From Ianthella basta (lineage: Eukaryota > Porifera > Demospongiae > Verongiida > Ianthellidae): a DNA stretch of 64,000 nucleotides. The position numbers and the translations under genes are program-made. A model generated the notes under the pieces. That model was not told the DNA's origin, did not search any database, and was given only the letters and a program-made list of their open reading frames with translations. Positions within the stretch are counted from its first letter, which is position 1, and each line of letters opens with the position of its first letter. The stretch is taken from NCBI GenBank assembly GCA_964019415.1, contig OZ025880.1, positions 2,500,813-2,564,812 of the forward strand, given 5' to 3'. This document shows, one piece after another, positions 38,441 through 51,378 of this stretch.

Positions 38441-38957
38441 ATGCATGTTGTTCTGTCCTGTTAACCAGGGTGTACTGCATGGGCCACAAGCTCTAGCTAG
38501 CTATAGATCTCTGGTTAGTTAATTAGCTTCACACTTACAGAAACAGATTGCATGAAGAATAGTATGGCAATGGCTGTGAGGGATGGTAATGCTGACACAA
38601 TGCTGGTGGATTTGATAGACTGTTTATAACAAGATGTATAGGTACTGTAGCCACACACTCTTTGTACAGTATGTATTGGAAATGTGATTCATGCAAAATA
38701 CAAGGTGTGATGCTTTATTATCTGCTTCAGTCACAGTATGGGTATTAGTTAATAGAAATTACAAATGTGCCCATTGTACAATTATTGGAAGCTGAAATGT
38801 TAATTTTTAAATGGAATACATTGATAAAGAGAGTTTGAAATGAGTAAATAATTGATGTGCATGAACTTAAGGAATGTATGCAAAAAGAGTATGTTATTGT
38901 AATATACATTATGTATTACCAGTCAGATGTGTGCATTATACATGTTTAAAGCTACGT

Positions 38958-41770
38958 AGTTATGTTTCTGTCTCTGTCTCAGTCCCTGTGTCATCATCCT
39001 CTGAGGTGGGCACTCCAGCACGCAGTTCTGTTATGAGAACAAGGTTTCCAAGTCTCTCTGCTGGTACTTTCAACAGTGGCTCAGCATTATCCTCCCTTTC
39101 TTCTTCCTGTTTCTGGCAGCATCTCAACTGCCTGCACTTCATGTACACCTTTCTTCCCAGTAGAATGCCCGGATACAGTAGGATTAGATAGATGAGGGTC
39201 ATCTGGATGGAAGCATAGAACTGTCTTTCCCCAAGTTATGTGAAGACTCAGGATGAGGATGATGGCTAGGTTACCAAGGATGGCTGAATCCCAAGCTTTG
39301 AGTACAGGTGAGTTGTAGGGCTGGCAGGTAGCAATGAGTAGCAGTAAGGCCACAGTGAGGCAGATCTGGATGCGTAGAGCATCTTCAGCTCTTGGTATGA
39401 ACACAGCCACAAGGAGGTGAACAATGCATGAATGAGGTAGAGGGAAGAGAAGCTTCTGAAGTGCTCCTTGTAGCAGCCTTGAAAGACATTGATAAAGTGG
39501 TAGACCCATCTGTCAGTGTAGACATTGCTGCAGAATGTCTGAATTCTCTGCAGCTTCCTCAATGGTGGCACAGCTATGAGGAGTCTACCAAACAGCTGAG
39601 GCCCAGTGGGAAGAGTGAGGAGAAGAAAGGACGGCAAAAGGACAAACACTAACAGTATGACAATGGCTGGTATGAAGTATGCAATGTGTTGTATGGAGCC
39701 ATAGGGCACAGAGCCCTGCCCCCACACCACCACCTTCCTCTCCCCATCTTCCCCTGTGATGGTCTGATGGACAAGGATGTAAGTGCAGCTGACTAGAAAA
39801 CGAGTGAATCCAAGAATGACAAAGGCAGGAAGTGATCTGTCATAATATATGCCACCACTCTGTCATATGACATGCCATCTGAGTACTTTGCCTTCCATCG
39901 TCGCATTCTCCTGAGACATTGGTCCACTCGGTGACAGCATATCCACTTCTCTGCTGACCTCTTCAGAACAATGAGTGTGATGGCCACTGTCAGTGGGAAC
40001 AGTCCAATGGAGCAGTGAAGAAGGAGTGTCTGAAGCAGGGTGAGGTTGGCATTTGGTGCAAGGCAGTATGGTGGGAGGAGCACTCCAAAGAAGTCCAGGT
40101 TCCACATGCCATACAGAAATCGGTATATCCTGACAAATACATTGTGCACTGGTCCCAATTCAGCATCACCTCTGATAGTGGAAAAGGCCAGGAGTTGTGC
40201 AAACAACAGAAATGAGTTGAACCTTCCTGACACTAGATCTATGTTGAAGAGCATCAAGACAAACATGAAGGTGAACATGGGCACCCACTCACTCAGTATC
40301 CACACAAGAATACCCACTTTACTGAGCCCTTCCTCACGATTGGTGCACACAGGTCGGAACCCATTGAAGCTCATAGCAATGCCTTTTCCTTCAAGGCAGT
40401 CTCCACAGAGGAGTCCTTTGCGATTGGACCCAGTACATACTACTTCCTGGAGCTTTTGCTGTGAGTTGTTTTCTGGAAGGGTGATTGGCTGTGTTCGACA
40501 GTATCCTGGAGGACATGGTCCAGTGAAGAACTTCTGTCCATATCACAGCTGTGTTGGTCATTGGATGGCAGGTATCCAGCCCAGTGGTCTCTCTCCAAGA
40601 CAGCACCAATCACCTCAGGGTGACTCTCATTACATTCTGCTATCCCAATCACACTGTGCACTCCGGAGTAGGTCTGTGTTATCTAGTGACTGCAGAACTA
40701 GCTGAGAAGGTCTAACTACTGCAGATGTGTTGCTCGTGTTGCTGGGGAAGGAATGGTTGGCCATGTCATGTCGCTGTGGAATGCCATGGAGGATGACTGT
40801 AAAGTCATTAGTGTATTTGGAGAATGGATCCAGCTTTACTGGTAATGAGATATTGTTCTTGTTAATCAGTACAGAGAACACTAATCTGATGTTATTGCCA
40901 ATGTGAAACAAATCAAATGCATGAGTATAGGGTAGTCTTTCTGTTTGCCAAGTATGAAACTCATGGTCACTGGTTTGTTTAAGTCAACAGTGACAGCACT
41001 GACATGGTTGGGACCAGACACTGCCTCATGTTGCAGTGTTCTCCATAATAGTGATTCCTTATTAGGGAAGCATCTGGATCTCTTGTCTGTAAAAACTTCA
41101 AAGTGTATCCCACTGGCATGGTTGCCAAAATGGTCTACTCTAACATACTCCAGCAATACATCCCCATTTGTTATTGTGATGTCATATTTAATGAAGGAAA
41201 TTCCTCTGCCATAGGGGCCAATTATTGTAAGGAGAATGTATTGTATTATTACTTTCTTGCAGTCTTGAAAGTACAAGGTTGATAAATCTGAGAGAGAGTT
41301 ACTGTACTGCAGCTGTTCACCACAGTCTTGGAATGCTAAATTTTTAACTACAACTATCTGAATATTGTAAAATGCTAAGTTTGCTCTGTTGGTGCACTGA
41401 ATTTGTGATCTGACATTTTCACAAGTACCATTACTGCTATGGTTGCAACACTCATTAGTGGCGTTCCATTTAGCAAACTGCCAACTGGCTCAAGTACATG
41501 GATACCACAACCAATGACAATCGCAGAATTATTCCCAATGTGTGTAAGAGCATAGTTCAGTGACCCACATGATTCATTAAGGTGTCGTGGATGGGGTACT
41601 GGGTCACTTGTTGGTGTGTCATGTATACACTGTGGACTATCATCTCCTGTTGTACTAACCCACATGGTTCTTGTGTAGTCCTCAGAAGCTGCTCCAGTGC
41701 AGCATGTGAGCAGCCACAGCACACACACCAGTAGGCAGTGTTTGGCTAGCTGACTTCAAATTCATTGTGT
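38958..41770 (-). pseudogene. Beta-helix/TM family copy D, decayed
   Basis: Begins with the family N-terminus (LVCVLWLLTCCTGAASEDY, WVSTTGDDSPQC) and ends with the membrane part (GILVWILSEWVPMFTFMF) and tail (TSEDDDTGTETETET). Compared with copy C it lacks about 1.9 kb of beta-helix coding DNA; the join lies near 41045, between FEVFT and LLWRTLQHE coding. Several further frame changes are present, including one near the signal peptide, one near 41450 and some in the membrane region. It is unlikely to make a full protein. Confidence 0.9.
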
Positions 41771-43384
41771 TGATGACTTCCTTTATAGGCTTGTAAGGTA
41801 TGGTTGCATAATCCTATATGAAACCAACATCCCATATATATGTACGTATGTGCAGATGAGGCATTGATCAGGAATGAACAAGGAAAGTGATAGAAGATTC
41901 AAATATATTGAGAACAAGCATTTGATGAAGGGTGACTGTTGTACAGTTGACAGCTATACACATGGTGTCATAACAGAAATTCAAAAGGCAGAATAACTCA
42001 TGCAAGGTTTATGCAAGGTCTATTATTATATCGATAGAGAACTGTGAAGAATGATTAAGAGAACGAATATACCATGCACTTTGCCCCAAAACTCACAGAT
42101 GATATGTGACAGCTTCCCAATGTCTTGGCTGGCCTTGGTGTGTGGCAGCTAGTTATTCTGTCTGAATTGCTTAATGTGTAGATTCGACAGTCCCACCGTA
42201 TTGCTGTTGCAGAAGCTGACAATGCTGGGTGTATAACACCAACTTACATAGTGCACTCTGTTTCCACAGCTTGTCGAGGTTCTATCTAGGATACAATATA
42301 GGGGGAAGGTTTAGAGCACAAAAGTAGAAAGATGGTCTGGGATCCTGCCTCCTAGAAACATTTTGGATTGAGAGTCTTTGAATTTGATTCTAATGCATTC
42401 TGGGAAGAAAATCACATTACTGCCATTTTCACTGGAATTGGCCAATTGTTCCTTCAATCAATGTTGTGTGTAATACTGGATTGTATCCATCTCTTAACCT
42501 ACGACTGTAATTTTGGGAGTTCAACACTGAAACTGTTAATAATAATGGATTTATTCATAATGAATGATCTGCACCGTGGTCAATCACACGTGATATATGC
42601 ATATGGCTATAATGGAGTCACAAGTACACATGATTCATCCATTGTTAGTTTATACAATATAAACCCTCTAATTGTATATTGTCAATGTGAATATTCCATG
42701 AACGACAATTTGACGAATTGAACCTGTTATATATGGCATTTGCGTATTGCACTGTCTATTATTATGTTTTGGGAATCATTTAGCCACTTTCATATTGTGC
42801 TTATATATTATGGTCATGTGGCTCCATTTACGTATGTATACTTGATGGTTAATGGCTGAAGAAGCGTTAAGATGATTTCAGTGCATGATCAGTGAAGTGC
42901 TAGGTATCAGTCATGCATTCCTCATATTTTCAAACAGTACTAACATTATTACATTAACCATTGGCAGACACAACAATTACAGATTGACTATCTTCTTCTG
43001 ATGTACGTACATACTTAATTTATCTATAACCTATTGTATAACAATGGCCAATACAGATCGTATATGTGCATATATGTGTGTACTTGAAGAGGATTCATTG
43101 TGTTGGTGCATGCTTTCCATTGTAGACCTGCTGGTAAAGAAGCCTTAGGGCATCATGGCTTATGTCAGGAGTGCATGCATAGCATGACATCAGCATATAA
43201 TTATACTGGCGGTAGAAGAGAATAAATGAGAATATATGTATTAATTACAGTATATGACAACTGCATAGGGTACAGCTAGTGTACGGTAAAATGTAATGCT
43301 CAAACTACATAGAGAAGTGATGTTGTAGTACTAAACAATGAGAAACACTGAACAAAAATTGTAAGCAAGACATTAATTGTACAA
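41771..43384. repeat. Duplicated non-coding block (matches 54990-56620)
   Basis: The upstream region of copy D is nearly the same as the upstream region of copy C over about 1.6 kb, with scattered substitutions and a few small indels. It contains no supported gene; a 117-codon plus-strand frame around 42368 is conserved only as DNA. Confidence 0.85.
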
Positions 43385-43560
43385 GTGTGAATGACTGTTT
43401 CTGTCTCTGCTCCAATCATCATCTTGATCTGTGTTGGGTAATCATCTATTATTTGAACAAGGTTCCCAAGACTAGCTCTCAGGTAGGGCACTATTGGGTC
43501 ACTCATCATTCCTCTTTTTTCTGGCAGTAGCTACTGCTGGCACATGTACTTCACACACAC
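43385..43560 (-). pseudogene. Beta-helix/TM family, 3'-end relic G
   Basis: Short relic of the family tail: SLGNLVQIIDDYPTQ followed by GAETETV parallels RLGNLVLITELRAG and TETETET of the intact gene. The adjoining DNA TTTTTTCTGGCAGTAGCTAC parallels the family sequence just before the tail. It predates the block duplication because relic H is its twin. Confidence 0.65.
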
Positions 43561-43759
43561 ATATATATAGTGCTGCATATAGATGCACCCAGAGTAACTG
43601 TCTTTGGTGGGCTATGCATGTGTGTACAATTCCAATTTGGTGGACAGTGATGAATTTGAAGGACATTATACAATGAAATTAAGCAAAGAGCTTTGAGAAA
43701 GTTATGTAGATGATTACTGGCTACTTTCCTACAAGGTGAGGCTAACAGCAGAAATGTAA

Positions 43760-44037
43760 TTCTGGTGTCTTGAATATATGTATGTATTGCTACATTATTG
43801 GCTTCAGTCACAGTATCAGTAATATTATTATAATAGAACATTCACAGTATATGTGTGATGCTGAAGTGCTAATGCAAACAAACTTCATTGAGAAAGAGAG
43901 TTTGAAATCAGTAATGATGTGCATAATATAAACTGTAAGGAACAGTATGCAAAGAAAAGAATATGGCATTAATGCTGTGATTCTATGTACTGAATCATGT
44001 GTACATTGTTAACAATATGATTTTATTATTAAGCTAG
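43760..44037. repeat. 3' flank of copy B (matches 58432-58703)
   Basis: About 275 bases, nearly identical to the 3' flank of intact gene A, starting GAATATATGTATGTATTGCT in both. Probably contains the 3' untranslated region and polyadenylation signals. Confidence 0.85.
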
Positions 44038-47000
44038 CTATGTTTCTGTCTCTGTCTCAGTCACTGTACACGTATCATCATCCTCCGAGGTGGGCACTCC
44101 AGCACGCAGTTCTGTTATTAGAACAAGGTTTCCAAGTCTCTCTGCTGGTGCTTCCAACAGTGGCTCAGCATATTCCTCCCTTTCTTCTTCCTGTTTCTGG
44201 CAGCATCTCAATTGCCTGCACTTCAGGTACACCTTATTTCCCAGTAGAATGCCAGGATACAGGAGGGGTAGGTAGATGAGGATCATCTGGATGGAAGCAT
44301 AGAGCTGTTTTCTCCCAATGGGTGAGTTGAGATCAGTTATGTGATGACTCAGGATGAGGATGAAGGCCAGGTTACCAAGGATGGCTGTATCCAAAGCGTT
44401 GAATTTGCGTGAGTTGTAGGGTTGCAAGGCGGCAATGAGTAGCAGCAAGGCCACAACAAGGAAGATCTGAATGCGGAGAGCATCTTCTGCTCTGGGTGTG
44501 AACACAGCCACAAGGAGGTGGACAATGCGATGAATGAGGTAGAGTGAAGAGAAGCTTCTGAAGCGCTCCTTGTAGCAGCCTTGAAAGACATTGATAAAGT
44601 GGTAGACCCATCTGTCAGTGTAGACATTGCTGCAGAATGTCTGAATTCTCTGCAGCTTCCTCAATGGTGGCACAGCTATGAGGAGTCTACCAAACAGCTG
44701 AGGCCCAATGGGAAGAGTGAGGAGAAGAAAGGAGGGCAGAAGGACAAACACTAGCAGTATGACAATGGCTGGTATGAAGTATGCAATGAGTTGTATGGAG
44801 CCATAGGGCACAGAGCCCTGCCACCACACCACCACCTTCCTCTCCCCATCCTCCCCTGTGATGGTCTGGTGGACAAGGATGTAGAAGGAGCTGACTAGAA
44901 AACGAGTGAATCCAAGAATGACAAAGGCAGGAAGTGCTCTGTCATATGACATGCCATCTGAGTACTTTGCCTTCCATCGTCGCATTCTCCTGAGGCATTG
45001 GTCCACTCGGTGACAGCATATCCACTTCTCTGCTGACCTCTCCAGAACAGTGAGTGTGATGGCCACTGTCAGTGGGAACAGTCCAATGGAGTAGTGAAGA
45101 AGGAGTGTCTGAAGCAGGGTGAGGTTGGCATTTGGTGCAAGGCAGTATGGTGGGAGGAGCACTCCAAAGAAGTCCAAGTTCCACATGCCATACAGAAATC
45201 GGTATATCCTGCCAAATGAATTGTGCACTGATCCCAACTCAGCATCACCTCTGATAGTGGAGAAGGCCAGGAGTTGTGCAAACAGCAGAAATGAGTTGAA
45301 CCTTCCTGACACTAGATCTATGTTGAAGAGCATCAAGACAAACATGAAGGCGAACATGGGCACCCACTAACTCAGGATCCACATGAGAATGCCCACTTTA
45401 CTGAGCCCTTCCTCACAACTGACACAGACTGGTCTTATTCCATTAAAGTTCACTGCAGTTCCTTTTCCTTCCAGGCAGTCACCACAGAGAAGCCCTTTAC
45501 GATTATTATATTTGCTACAGACTATTTCTTGAAGCTGTTCCTGGGAATTGTTCTGAGGAAGTGTAATTTGCTGTGTTTGACAATGTCCTGGAGGGCATTG
45601 TCCAGTGAAGAACTTCTGTCCATCACAGCTGTGTTGGTCATTGGATGGCAGGTATCCAGCCCAGTGGTCTCTCTTCAAGACAGCGCCAATCTTCTCAGGG
45701 TGACTCTCTTTACAGTCTGCTATCCCAACCACACTGAGCACCCCACAGTGACAAGTTCCCATACGTCCTGGGCCATATCGGAAGACATAGCCAGGAGGAC
45801 AGCACTGAAGCTCTATGTTCATCACCAGGAGTAGGTCTGTGTTGTCCACTGACTGCAGAACCAGCTGAGGAGGTCTAACTACTGCAGATGTGTTGCCTGT
45901 GTTGCTAGGGAAGGAATGGTTGGCCATGCCATGCTGCTGTGGAATGCCATGGAGGATGACTGTAAAGTCAGCAGTGAATTTGGAGAAAGGATTCGGCTGC
46001 ACTGGAATTGAATCTTCCTTCTTGTTAACCACTACTGTGAATACTGTATTGATGATGTTACCAAGCTCATCATATGCATGAGTATAGGGTAGTCTCTTCT
46101 GTATGCCAGGTATGAAGCACATTGTCAGGGGGTTGCTGAAGTCAGCTATAGCTCTGTGATTAATATTCACATAGTTTGATCCAGCAACTACCTCATTTTG
46201 CAATGCTCTCCATGGCTTACTGTCATTGGTTACCTCATCATAAAGAAAAATCAATTTTAAATGAATTATGTCAAATAGACTGAACATAAGCCATTCAGGG
46301 TCTGGTTCGAAAGTCCTGGTGGTATTCCTTGCTGTGCTCCCAGATAAGCAATTTCGAATGTCTTTTATGTAAACTGACTGTCCTTCAGACATGGCTGAGT
46401 TTTTATAGAAGATGAATGCACCTCTGTTCTCTTCCCAGTCTTGGTCAAGCTGGAGGAAACAGTTTGACACTGGTACCAGTCCAGGTGCAGAGCTTGCATA
46501 AATGGCACCTCCTCTCTGAAAGGCATGATTTGCATTAAAGATTAATGCTACATTTTTGCCAACTCTGATGTAACTCTCTCCATTTAGAGAAAATGCCCCA
46601 CCATGTGTGGCAACACAGAGTGTGAACCCACCCCATGTATTTGACTGGAATATAATTTCTGAATCTAGTGCATAAATTCCCTGTGTAGAAGCTCCACATT
46701 GCATGTTTAGATTCCCAGCCATTATCTGTACTGACTTTGCTAAGATTAGGCTAGTGTTGGTGTTTGCTTGAAAAGAAGGCCTGACATTTTGTGTCAATTC
46801 GTTCTGTATATCTTTCATGTGGACTTTGTTCAAAGTGATGTCATTTTCACTCTGATCCATATACAATGGAAACAATGTCATCAGAAATTGAGTAGTCAAA
46901 TGTGCTTCAGTGTTTGTCATTATGACACCTCTGAACAACCTCTTCCCATGAGTAGGAAGTGACTGGAAGGCACATGCACTTCCACTTGCTGCTGTGTTAT

Positions 47001-48906
47001 GAAATAGTGTTACATTGTCCACAATCACCCTGTCTCCACTGTCGCCTTGATAAGCTGAATGCTTGTAAAGCATAGATATGCCCCCACCAATTCCTTGCTC
47101 TGCTGAATTAAAGAAAACAGCACACTCTGTAAAATTGACAATATTATTTGTCACAGATGTAGCACTGACAGTGGAGAACTCCACATGTACAGCTCCACCC
47201 ATTCTGTCATGTTTCTCTGATGGGAGAAGGGTATTTCTTGCAAAATAGTCTCTGAATAATTCTACCTTGTTTGCTTTAGTTGCATTCTGAATATGAATAA
47301 ACATGCCTCCACCACAGTGAGCTGTATTGTCAATAAGGTCTGTCCTTGTGATGTGAATGGTGTTATTGTCTGAGGAATCCTGCAGGATGAGGTAGACCCC
47401 ACCACCAAGTTCTGCAGAACCGTCGAAGATATAAGTGTCCACTACTTTGACTGTATTCTGACTGGCAAAGTCCTTGCAGACAAGAGCAATGCCACCACCC
47501 ATAATGGCATGAGTGTATTCAAACAGACTGTCTCTGATTTCCACTGAATTCTCCATAGCATGTTCACTGAATTCAATATACCCCCCAGCACCCCAACGTG
47601 CCCTACAGAACTGCGATTCTAAGTCCATTGCTTGTATGTCATTTCTCCTTGCCCATCCCGTGACTCTTACTTGTAGTCCTCTCTCCATGTTAGATGCCTG
47701 TAATCGTATTCCCTGAAGCAGAATCACATTTTCATCTGATCGATTTGAAATTTCAATGGTGAGTGCATTCCCTGTGAGTGAACTTACAATAACTGACACA
47801 ATTTGAATGCGATTTCTCGCTGAGTTGCCTCTGACTTCTACCTTGACACTGGAATGTGTACATGTAGTGGAGTTGTTTGCAGCAGTCTTGGTATTCTTTG
47901 ACCAGTCTGTATTGAATGTGGCACCAGTGTTGTGATGTAGCTCTGGTTTCTCTGAGACAACAGAGTCTACCACTGATACATTATAACCATGTACTCTGTC
48001 AAGTAGGGCTATGGAGATGCCACCAGTAATACACCTGGTGTTTCCTTTGAGGACAACATTGGTGAGATTAATCACGCCACCCTCTCCATCTCCAATCACA
48101 GTAATGTTGATGCCTATGAATGCTGCAAGGTTATAAATCGAGTGGATATTGTCATTCTCAACATATATATTATTCAGTTGAAGCTTCTCATGATCATTTG
48201 TCACAGAACTTTCTTTTGTGCTACCAGTAAGAACTTCAAAGTGTATCCCACTGCCATGGAAACCAAAGTGGTATATTACAACAGAATCCAACGACGCCTC
48301 CCCATGTGTGATTGAGGTGTCATACCTGATGAATGAAATACCTCTTCCATAGGGCCCAGTTATATTAATGTAAATGTTTTGAATCAGTACTGTATTGCAG
48401 TCTTGGAAGTACAGGGTTGAGGAGCGTGCGAGAGACTCATAGTGCTGCAGCTGTTCGCCACAGTCCTGAAATGCTACGAAATCAATTCCAACAAACTGCA
48501 CATTGTAAAATGCCAGGTTTGCTCCATCACAGCACTGAATTTGTGGGACACCGTTATCACAAACACCCATTACCCCTATACCTGCAACATTCAACAGTGG
48601 TGTACCATCTGGTAAGCTGTCAACTGGCTTAAGTACGTGGATGCCACAACCAATGACAATTAATGTCTCATTCTGAACGTGTGTAAGAGCATAGTTCAGT
48701 GACGCACATGATTCATTGAGGTGGCGTGGATGGGGTATTGCATCACTTGCTGGTGCATCAAGAATGCACTGTGGACTATCCTCTCCTGTTGTACTAACCC
48801 ATATGGTTCGGTCAGTCTCAGAAGCTGCTCCAGTGCAGCATTCAGGTAGTAAAAGTATACACACCAGCAGGCTGTATTTGAACAGAATTGGTTGCATCAC
48901 TTTCAT
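44038..48906 (-). pseudogene. Beta-helix/TM family copy B, one in-frame stop
   Basis: Intronless. Codons 1-1179 (48906-45370) encode signal peptide, beta-helix ectodomain with GGGI/GGGV/GGGM turns and the Cys-rich neck, then TAG at 45369-45367. The frame continues unbroken for another 440 codons (45363-44038) through all membrane helices to TETETET. In gene A the same codon is GAG (Glu), in WILSEWVPMF. No other break is seen over 4.9 kb. The membrane half is almost identical to A while the ectodomain is clearly diverged. Options: a recent nonsense allele, stop read-through, a secreted ectodomain plus a separately translated anchor, or a sequencing/assembly error. Confidence 0.85.
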
Positions 48907-50039
48907 GTATATGCCTTTGCTGTAAGTTGACCTGTTGGATGGGAATAAATTGTCATGAAGTGTTATACTAAATCAATGGTGTACAGTACCTCTGGAATGC
49001 AAAATAGGTTAGGGGTAATATTCTGTCAACAGAACAGGCAAATTGTATTATCCAATTTCAAATTCATCAAGTTAGATGCTGAAAAATGGTGATTATGGGA
49101 AAAAGTAATCTGTTATTGTTTGGAAGTATTCACAGTTACAGGCTTACTGCATGCAGCAACAGACAAACACAGCCTACATAATGGAATAATGCTAGCTTAC
49201 TATATACCAACTTACAGATTATTGTTGTGACAATCACAATTCCTTTCACGGGAGCTCTTGGACAAAGAAGAGAATCACACTGAAAAGAGTGACAAAATTG
49301 CTTTGTCTGATTTTATATTGGCAGCTGCAAAAGGGCCATATATAATATCTGTAGGGTCTGCTTCAGTTGTGCGGCACTCTACCTGCAGCACTGTGCTTTT
49401 ATGGTGCTTGTTACAAGCATTGATTATGAAATAGATACATTATTAAATTATGTTTGTTTTCACTCTAGTGTTTTTGCACACACAACAGCTGCATATATAG
49501 TGAGAGTACCAGCTGTTGACTCCTCATTGTTATTCAATACTTAGTACCCATGGGATACATAAATTGCTTGTTACCATATCTATAGCTACGAAATGGATAA
49601 TACACCAAATCACCCAAGTATGCACACTGAGCTACTGTCATGTGTACAGTGCGGCTGGGGACTGGGGACCAGTCATGCGTAAGTAAGATAGATGTGGCAA
49701 AAAGGAAGCATGCATGCATGCAGTCTTATTTATTGGTCTGCTTCAGAGTGTCATCACGATGCATCTGTCATGATGGCTGAATTCTATATCTCGTAATGGA
49801 AGCACTTGCAGCTCCACCTAAGTATAGGTAAATCTCTTCTTGACTGCTGAGTGAGCCACATTAAAGGTGAATGCAGCTGCTCAAAATTTCTGTTCCATGC
49901 AGACCATGCTGGGAGCACTCTTAAGTGCCAATACAGTCACCACTAATACATGCATATATACCAGACCTGCAGCTTATCCAGTGATATTATCATCTCACAT
50001 CATGATCAGCCTGTCATCACGTGCATTGGAGGCATTGGT
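48907..50039. other. Intergenic upstream of copy B
   Basis: AT-rich DNA with no supported gene. It should contain the copy B promoter; no clear core motif was identified. Confidence 0.4.
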
Positions 50040-50480
50040 CGGAATATGTGTGTGTGATTCCATATGCAGCTGCAGGCTTGCAGTTGTTATCACGTCTTTC
50101 TCAGCTGTAACTTCTTTGTTTCATCATAATGTGTGCATGCAAGAACGTGACTGCCATTGTCAAGCATGTTCCACATAAAGAAAAGCTTTGATTGCATTGC
50201 TTGCCTGTTTGTTGCAGCTGCATGGCCCAGGATGTGCACTGCATAGCTACATACTATGCCAAGGTTCCATGCAGTGGTGGCCTTGGCAATGGTGACAGTA
50301 GCTGCAACTCAGCAGAAATTAATGGCTCAACATGTAGTGAAACTGTATAGTTCATGAATACTCTATTCACACATGATGTATATGAAAGACACATACACAA
50401 TCATCCATTGTTATTATTAACAAAGAAAGGTCTCAGTATTGAATGTGAACCCTAGTGCATCCATTGTGCTGTAATTGAGT
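50040..50480. repeat. Long dispersed repeat, second copy
   Basis: Partner of 37960-38440. Its last 200 bases also form the left arm of the inverted repeat at 50275-50885. Confidence 0.8.
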
Positions 50481-50885
50481 GATTAGGTGCGGGCTTGTTT
50501 GTCATGATCACTGCTGTGATTGCCTGCCCTATTGTATTGCTAGGATTCAACCGGGTTCTATTCATTAATTCTATACTGAACAGTGGAGCCATTGTGCGTA
50601 GGCAATTCTTGAACCGGTTCACACCTGATGGTCAACAGGACAGATTAATTGTATTAGTGCATGCCCATTGACTTATTGTCATACCCTGAATGAGATAGCA
50701 CAATGCACTAGGGTTCACATTCAGTACAGAGACCTTTCTTTGTGCACACTAATGATGGATGATTGTGTACGTGTCTTTCAAATACATCATGTGTGAATAG
50801 AGCATTCATGGACTGCAGTTTCACTGCATGTTGACACATTTAATTCAGTAGAATTGTAATTATTGCCACTGTTGGGAACATGATG
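50275..50885. repeat. Large imperfect inverted repeat, arms about 200 bases
   Basis: Left arm 50275-50480 and right arm 50680-50885 are reverse complements: CACACATGATGTATATGAAA is mirrored by TTTCAAATACATCATGTGTG, and GAACCCTAGTGCA by TGCACTAGGGTTC. The spacer, about 200 bases, holds no gene. Confidence 0.75.
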
Positions 50886-51378
50886 GTGTAAGTATGCATG
50901 CCATATACAGTAGATGCAGCATAATATTATATAGGACTAATGTATTTATGTATGCATGATCATGCTTGCAACAATGACAGCCACACATGCATACATGCTC
51001 GTGAAAGACCATATTTTGTTCTACATATGACTCTTTGCACAGGCAATGTCTCTTGCTAGACTGTCTGGTTGAGGTAGACACCAGGAAACCTGACTCACAG
51101 TGAACTGTTGAGTTGAGAAGGATCTATTCCAGGCAGGAGAAAATTTTCATTTGCAGGCAAGTCCAGTCTTTGGGTACCTCCTACAGAGTGACAGAGGGTG
51201 ACAGATGTATTGATAACCATTGATACAAAAGAATTGATTGCAGGACCCACCCCCTGCCTCCAATGCTTCACAGACACAGTAACAATGGTGGTGAGATCCA
51301 AGCGGGAAGCAGGCTTCTGAAATACAAAATGTCAATTATTACTATTACAAATTTTATATCTCTCTACTATATATATAA

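Noticed and set aside
40040-40705. Plus-strand 221-codon frame and similar plus-strand frames at 44040-45370, 59779-60192 and 60475-60747
   Set aside because: They are antisense shadows of the beta-helix genes, recurring in each copy because the coding strand is conserved.
42368-42721. 117-codon frame conserved at 55552-55881
   Set aside because: Conservation reflects the recent block duplication; the second copy has a different end and no protein domain is seen.
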